Assembly (NCBI GenBank): GCA_031213475.1
Contig: JARUPZ010000002.1
Coordinates: 4,535,049-4,599,048, forward strand
Reading direction: 5' to 3'
DNA length: 64,000 bases
Source of the DNA: Nereocystis luetkeana
Lineage: Eukaryota > Sar > Phaeophyceae > Laminariales > Laminariaceae
How positions within the stretch are numbered: position 1 is the first letter of the stretch; each line of letters starts with the position of its first letter. Below, piece after piece: positions 60,157-64,000 of this stretch. The position numbers and the translations under genes were made by a program. The notes under the pieces were generated by a model. It was not told where the DNA came from, ran no database searches, and saw only the letters and a program-made list of their open reading frames with translations.

Positions 60157-63100
60157 GAACTCCGGATCGCCAAGACCCGACCGCCCAATAGCAGCGGTGG
60201 CAACGATGACAGCGCGTCGGCCGGGGAAGGGGCGGCCGGCAACTCGGACGCACACAGCAGTGTCGGCGGCCTGAACAACGGTCATTGCGCCGCACCAGGT
60301 CCCGAGGATGAGCTCCTGGGTGCTCGAAACGCCGCGAGTGGGGCGGAGGATGGACGGAAAGCGCTAGAGGAGGAGGCGCGGGGGCTGCGGGAGGAGCTGG
60401 CAGCGGCGAAAGCGCGCGCTGAGGTATGTGTGTGCGTACGCGGGAAAGGGGCGGGGGGGGGGGGGGGGGGTTGTCGATAGGAGATATGTACTCGATCTCA
60501 TGCATGGCGGTAGTCGTTCGACCATAGACCCTCGCATCCCTACAATGCCGGGACGGAGCATGTCGGGCTCTCACCGACCAGGCAGACATTGCTTGCACCA
60601 AGCGCGAAGCGCCGTGAGGTGTCTGCCGAGTCGCATGGAGGGGTGAGCTGCATCCTACTAGTAACCGTTTTTGAGGCGGGCTTGGATATGGGGGGCGGGG
60701 TAGTCATGCCCGAGCAGGCAGACGTTGGTTGCTTGCACCAAGCAAGCGCGAGGCGTTGTGGGGGTTTCACCGACCGGGATGCACGGGTGGGCGCTTGGGG
60801 GGCCAATAGAGCGCAAACGAATGGGAGGTGGGATTAGAAATGGGCGATTTGAGGGAGAAATGCCCTGAGTGGTGATCATAGATCTGGCGGTCAAAAAACA
60901 CTCTTGGGTGGTGACACTGGGAATGGCAGTTTTGAGGACAGAACATACCCTTGGGTATTGATAATCGAATTGGCGGTTTTGAGAACAGAACACCCGGGGT
61001 CGTGGTCGTTGACACCCCAAGCGTTGCCGATGAACGTAGTGGTTTGAGGGCATGACACTCTCGGCGCTGCTACGAGAGGGGGGGGGGGGCCATCACCATG
61101 CATGACCGGGGATATATGGGAGTTGCCCGTAAGATGTGGAGCGCTACTAGGCAGGAGAGAAGACGTATTCTTGCTCGAATGTTATGTTCGCGGGGATGAT
61201 CTGTCGGTATGTGTAAGAAATGGGAGACGAGGAAGAAACGATCGACGGGGATTGGGCGGCAGAGAAGGCCTTCAAAGTAGGTCCGAATATTGCTTACGAG
61301 GTACCAGGTATGGTACAGCTTCTTGTACGGCGTGTGCTCAAAACTTCGTGGTAAAAACGACAAGCACCTTGAGGGTTCGGTAAGGTGCAGGGGAAAAAAT
61401 AGGGCACGGGGAGCGCCATAATACACACCCAATTGTATAGTAAACTCTTAGTGCTGCTTCGCTGCCTGGACTGCACGTGTTTTTCTAATTGCAGCAGCGT
61501 CACGCCCTTTCGCATCCAATTCCCGAACCCAGGAGGCTGCGGCGGCGTCCCGTCAGGAGTTGCGGGAGGCGTTGGCTGCCCGAAATGAAGCGATCGGGGC
61601 CAGCGAGAACGCCTCTGCTCTGTTGAAAGCCTCCGAAAGCGAGGCGTCGAGGCAGGAGGCCAGGGCCGCAATGGCGGAGGAAAAGCTTGCAGGGTAAGTA
61701 CAACGAAAAACGCCGTCTTCTTTTTTTTTAGGTTCCTGGCTGGAGTGTTTCTGCTCGCAGCGTACCATATGTATCAACCCCGTGGAGCAGGGTTTCACCT
61801 GCTTTCGACACACGATTGTCATAGCAGCCCTCCTTGTGTTGGCGACACCCACCGTGACTCAGAGCAGCTGCCCGAAGCCCTCTTGCGAGTATAAACCTGG
61901 CACTTGCTGCAGCGTCCAGACTAGTACTTCGGTGCCACACACATACATATATGCACCTACTCTTCCGTCGTCTGGCGTGAGACAAAGACGTGCTGCTCTT
62001 GCGTGGGTAGTTTGGCGTGACGCACACGTGCTGCTCTCCTATTTGGCGTGTTGTCAGGGCTGAGGAAGGTGCAGACGCTTTGCGCAGCCGCCTAGACTAC
62101 AAAGAGAAAGAGCTGGAGAGCGCGCAGGGGGAGAGGGACGCTGCCAGGGCTAACGCTAGCGGCCATGAAGGGGGCGGAACGGAGGACAGCGCGCCTGGCG
62201 AGGACGGAGATGTAGCAGAGTTGGAAACCGAGGTGAGGTCGGCCATTATAAAGCTGGAAGACGTTTTCCGTTCCAGACAACTGTCGCCTCCCTGCTCATC
62301 TTTGTGATGATACTGAGTGCCTGGCAGTGAGTAGGGCCCGAACCGCATTCCTTGGGGGCCGTTGAGAGCCAAGTGTCGCTTTCTGTGCCTGGTATGTTCC
62401 AGGTGCTGCAGTCAAGTGTATTTCAACTATGTAACACGTCGGGCAGGTCACGACCTAGCTGTAGACCACGATTTAGATCATCTATAGTTATTTTTAGAGC
62501 CTGCCGTTTTGTGACGTGGTGTGCAGGATCTGACCAGAAACACAGATCCAACCCAGAAAAAACCCACCCTAGAGCCCATGCAACATGCGGAGTGGACAGC
62601 TCCCACGTGGCAACATGAGCTAGGTAGATGGTACAGTTCAGGAATATGTCTGCCTTGACAGGATCTAGACCATGAAGTGAAAGTTGATTGTTCTCTCGTA
62701 CTTGCCCGATGTGTCAGCCGTTTCGTGGAATCTGGCTGGGCCCAAGGCGTAAACAGCCCCTCACGAGACCCCCACTAAGCCCGCTCCCCTAACGCCGCTA
62801 TCGCTGCAACACTGCGCGCGCTGCGCGTGACCGATGGCTTATTTTATCTCTGGGACGGGTGCTGGAGCAGCTGAGGCTGGTTCGCGAAGCGGTAGCCGCT
62901 GAGAGCTCCACCCCTCCCGAGGCGACAACGGGGGCGTCGGCGGCGGCGAGGGCGGCAGCGGTGGCGGCGGTGGCGGCAGACATCTCGGCGGCTCTGGAGG
63001 TGACGGCCTTGAAGGACGCGGTGGCTTCCACCACCCAGTGGGCGAACAGGCTCCAACAGGAGCTGGAGACCGCTGTTGAGGAAAACCTCGAATTGCGGGG

Positions 63101-64000
63101 TTCGTTTGAGCGCGCGGAGGCAGAGCGAGAACGCGCGGCGAGAGAAGCAGAGGTGGAATCCAGCAGGGTGTTGGGCACTCTGCGCGCGCAGAAGGAGGAG
63201 GAGGTCGGGGCGCTCAAGGGGCGCTTGGCGCGCGCGGAGAGGGCGGCGGGGGATGCTGAGCTGGCCGCCGCTGGTGACAAAACGAGGGCCGAGGAACACG
63301 CCTGCGTGCTTGAAAAGGCAAATGCTAGCGAAGCCGCCCTCAAAGTCGCGCTTGAAAAAGAACAGGCTAGCGAAGCCGCCCTTGAAAACGCGCTTGAAAA
63401 AGCAAAGGCTAGCGACTCCGCCCTCAAAAAGGCGCTTGAGAAAGTACATGCCACGGACTCCGAGCTTGAAGGCACGCTTGAAAAGGCAAAGGCTAGCGAC
63501 TCTGCCCTTGAAAACGCGCTGAAAAAAGAAAAGGCTAGGGACGCCGAGCTTAAGAGCGCGCTTGAAAAGACAAAGGCCAGCGACTCCGCCCTTAAAAGCG
63601 CGCTTCAAAAAGAAAAAGCGAGGGACGCCGAGCTTAGGAGCGCGCTTGAAAAGTCAAAGGCCAGCGACTCCGCCCTCAAAAGCGCGCTTCAAAAAGGAAA
63701 GGCGAGGGACGCCGAGCTTAAGAGCGCGCTTGAAAAGGCAAAGACCAGCGACTCCGCCCTCAAAAGCGCGCTCGAAAAAGAAAAGGCCAGGGACTCCGAG
63801 CTTGGGAAGGCGAAGGCTAACGGCTCCGCGCTAGAAACTGCGCTCCAGAAAGCAAAGGCTAGGATAGTGGAGCTTCGCGCAGGGATGGCCGCGGAGGTGA
63901 AGACCCTGGGAGAGGTCCGTCGACAGGCCGCCTCAGACAAGGAGAGCAAGGCGAAGGAGGTCTCCTCCTTGCGCGAGAAATTGGAAGCGCTGAGCAAAGA
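60157..64000 (+). CDS. coiled-coil protein, four visible exons, both ends open
   Basis: Exons 60157-60423, 61533-61693, 62058-62232 and 62871 to beyond 64000 join in one frame (phases 0, 2, 0) with GT..AG introns of 1109, 364 and 638 nt. The visible 1733 nt give about 577 residues. Exon 1 is mostly disordered (G/S/N/A-rich) and ends in a coil (EEEARGLREELAAAKARAE). Exons 2-3 are helical (ASRQELREALAARNEA; SRLDYKEKELESAQGERD). Exon 4 is a long heptad coil, then 14-residue repeats (63309-63863), then a plainer coil. I see no catalytic or membrane motif. It is probably a structural or scaffolding rod, but the family is unknown. The start codon is not visible, and the first acceptor (CCTATCAG, 60149-60156) was chosen because the frame upstream runs into repeat B. 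Introns hold repeat B, a tandem repeat and repeat C. Confidence 0.75.
60471..60689 (-). mobile_element. repeat B, 5'-short copy (minus), in intron 1
   Basis: Reverse-complement copy with G-runs on both sides (60453-60470; 60690-60700). It starts 47 nt after the donor at 60424. A further fragment of the same repeat (AGCAGGCAGACGTTGGTTGC) follows at about 60713-60765. Confidence 0.75.
60830..61050. repeat. degenerate tandem repeat of about 46 bp in intron 1
   Basis: About four units near CCCTTGGGTGGTGATAATCG, then TTGGCGGTTTTGAG and GACAGAACA. Two adjacent units (about 60900-60992) are clearest. Confidence 0.7.
62517..62620. repeat. dispersed repeat C, copy 2 (intron 3)
   Basis: GTGGTGTGCAGGATCTGACC, CCAACCCAGAAAAAACCCAC and ACAGCTCCCACGTGGCAACA match 58290-58425 in order. 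Confidence 0.55.
63309..63863 (+). repeat. 42-bp coding repeat (14-residue coiled-coil unit)
   Basis: Thirteen to fourteen consecutive units with consensus LEKAKASDSALKSA, exactly two heptads each. From unit 6 two types alternate: LEKEKARDAELKSA-like and LEKxKASDSALKSA-like. This makes an 84-bp higher-order repeat, a sign of recent unequal exchange. Unit 12 is shortened by four residues (EKARDSEL runs directly into GKAKANGS), which shifts the heptad register and could put a skip in the rod. Confidence 0.9.

Noticed and set aside
61085-61383. 93-codon frame in intron 1 as an extra exon
   Set aside because: No coiled-coil character, no clear splice sites in phase, and it contains a TACCAGGTA motif.

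Overview
The window is eukaryotic nuclear DNA, about half G+C and very poor in genes. Four things point to a eukaryote with large introns: a split coiled-coil gene with phase-matched exons, APE-type LINE and Ty1/copia remains, a tRNA-headed SINE with a poly(A) tail, and a short interstitial (TTAGGG)n tract. The LINE resembles a family I associate with algae and other stramenopiles, and introns of about 0.3-1.1 kb fit a brown alga or relative. That placement is an inference of low confidence.

Layout. 1-400: degenerate 11-bp CCATGG minisatellite. 400-6,400: mostly anonymous DNA with TTAA-flanked MITEs (about 3.1-3.35 kb) and a field of short hairpin motifs (5.7-6.1 kb). 6.4-6.8 kb: an inverted-repeat pair. 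About 7.0-9.4 kb: a broken Ty1/copia fossil on the minus strand. 10.4-12.0 kb: a probable minus-strand gene fragment with a TPR-like motif, abutted by a SINE. 13.0-14.4 kb: MITEs and a 687-bp element with CTATTACGG ends. 15.3-27.8 kb: a huge C-rich, G-poor mosaic of 11-bp (CCAYGG) and 6-bp (CAGCCC, CCCCTA) degenerate satellites, plus a (CAA)n block. About 31.85-35.0 kb: a decayed LINE with an internal deletion and a 564-bp insertion. 38.6-38.9 kb: an informative tandem duplication. 44.7-46.2 kb: a full-length SINE beside a large inverted repeat. 46.3-47.6 kb: a diverged direct duplication. 54.2-58.4 kb: AT-rich degenerate tandem DNA. 60.16-64.0 kb: the 5'-incomplete, 3'-open coiled-coil gene, whose last visible exon is built on 14-residue (42-bp) repeats.

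The most interesting signal is the motif TACCWGGTA. I find 25 perfect copies by eye, against about 0.5 expected by chance for this base composition. Two pairs of paralogous repeats show it present in one copy and replaced by a bare TA in the other, and a third pair is nearly as clean. The motif therefore behaves like a TA-targeted micro-insertion or a transposon excision footprint. A second unusual system is a dispersed repeat (called B here) whose four clear copies all lie between C-runs. Two inverted B copies bracket one exon of the coiled-coil gene.
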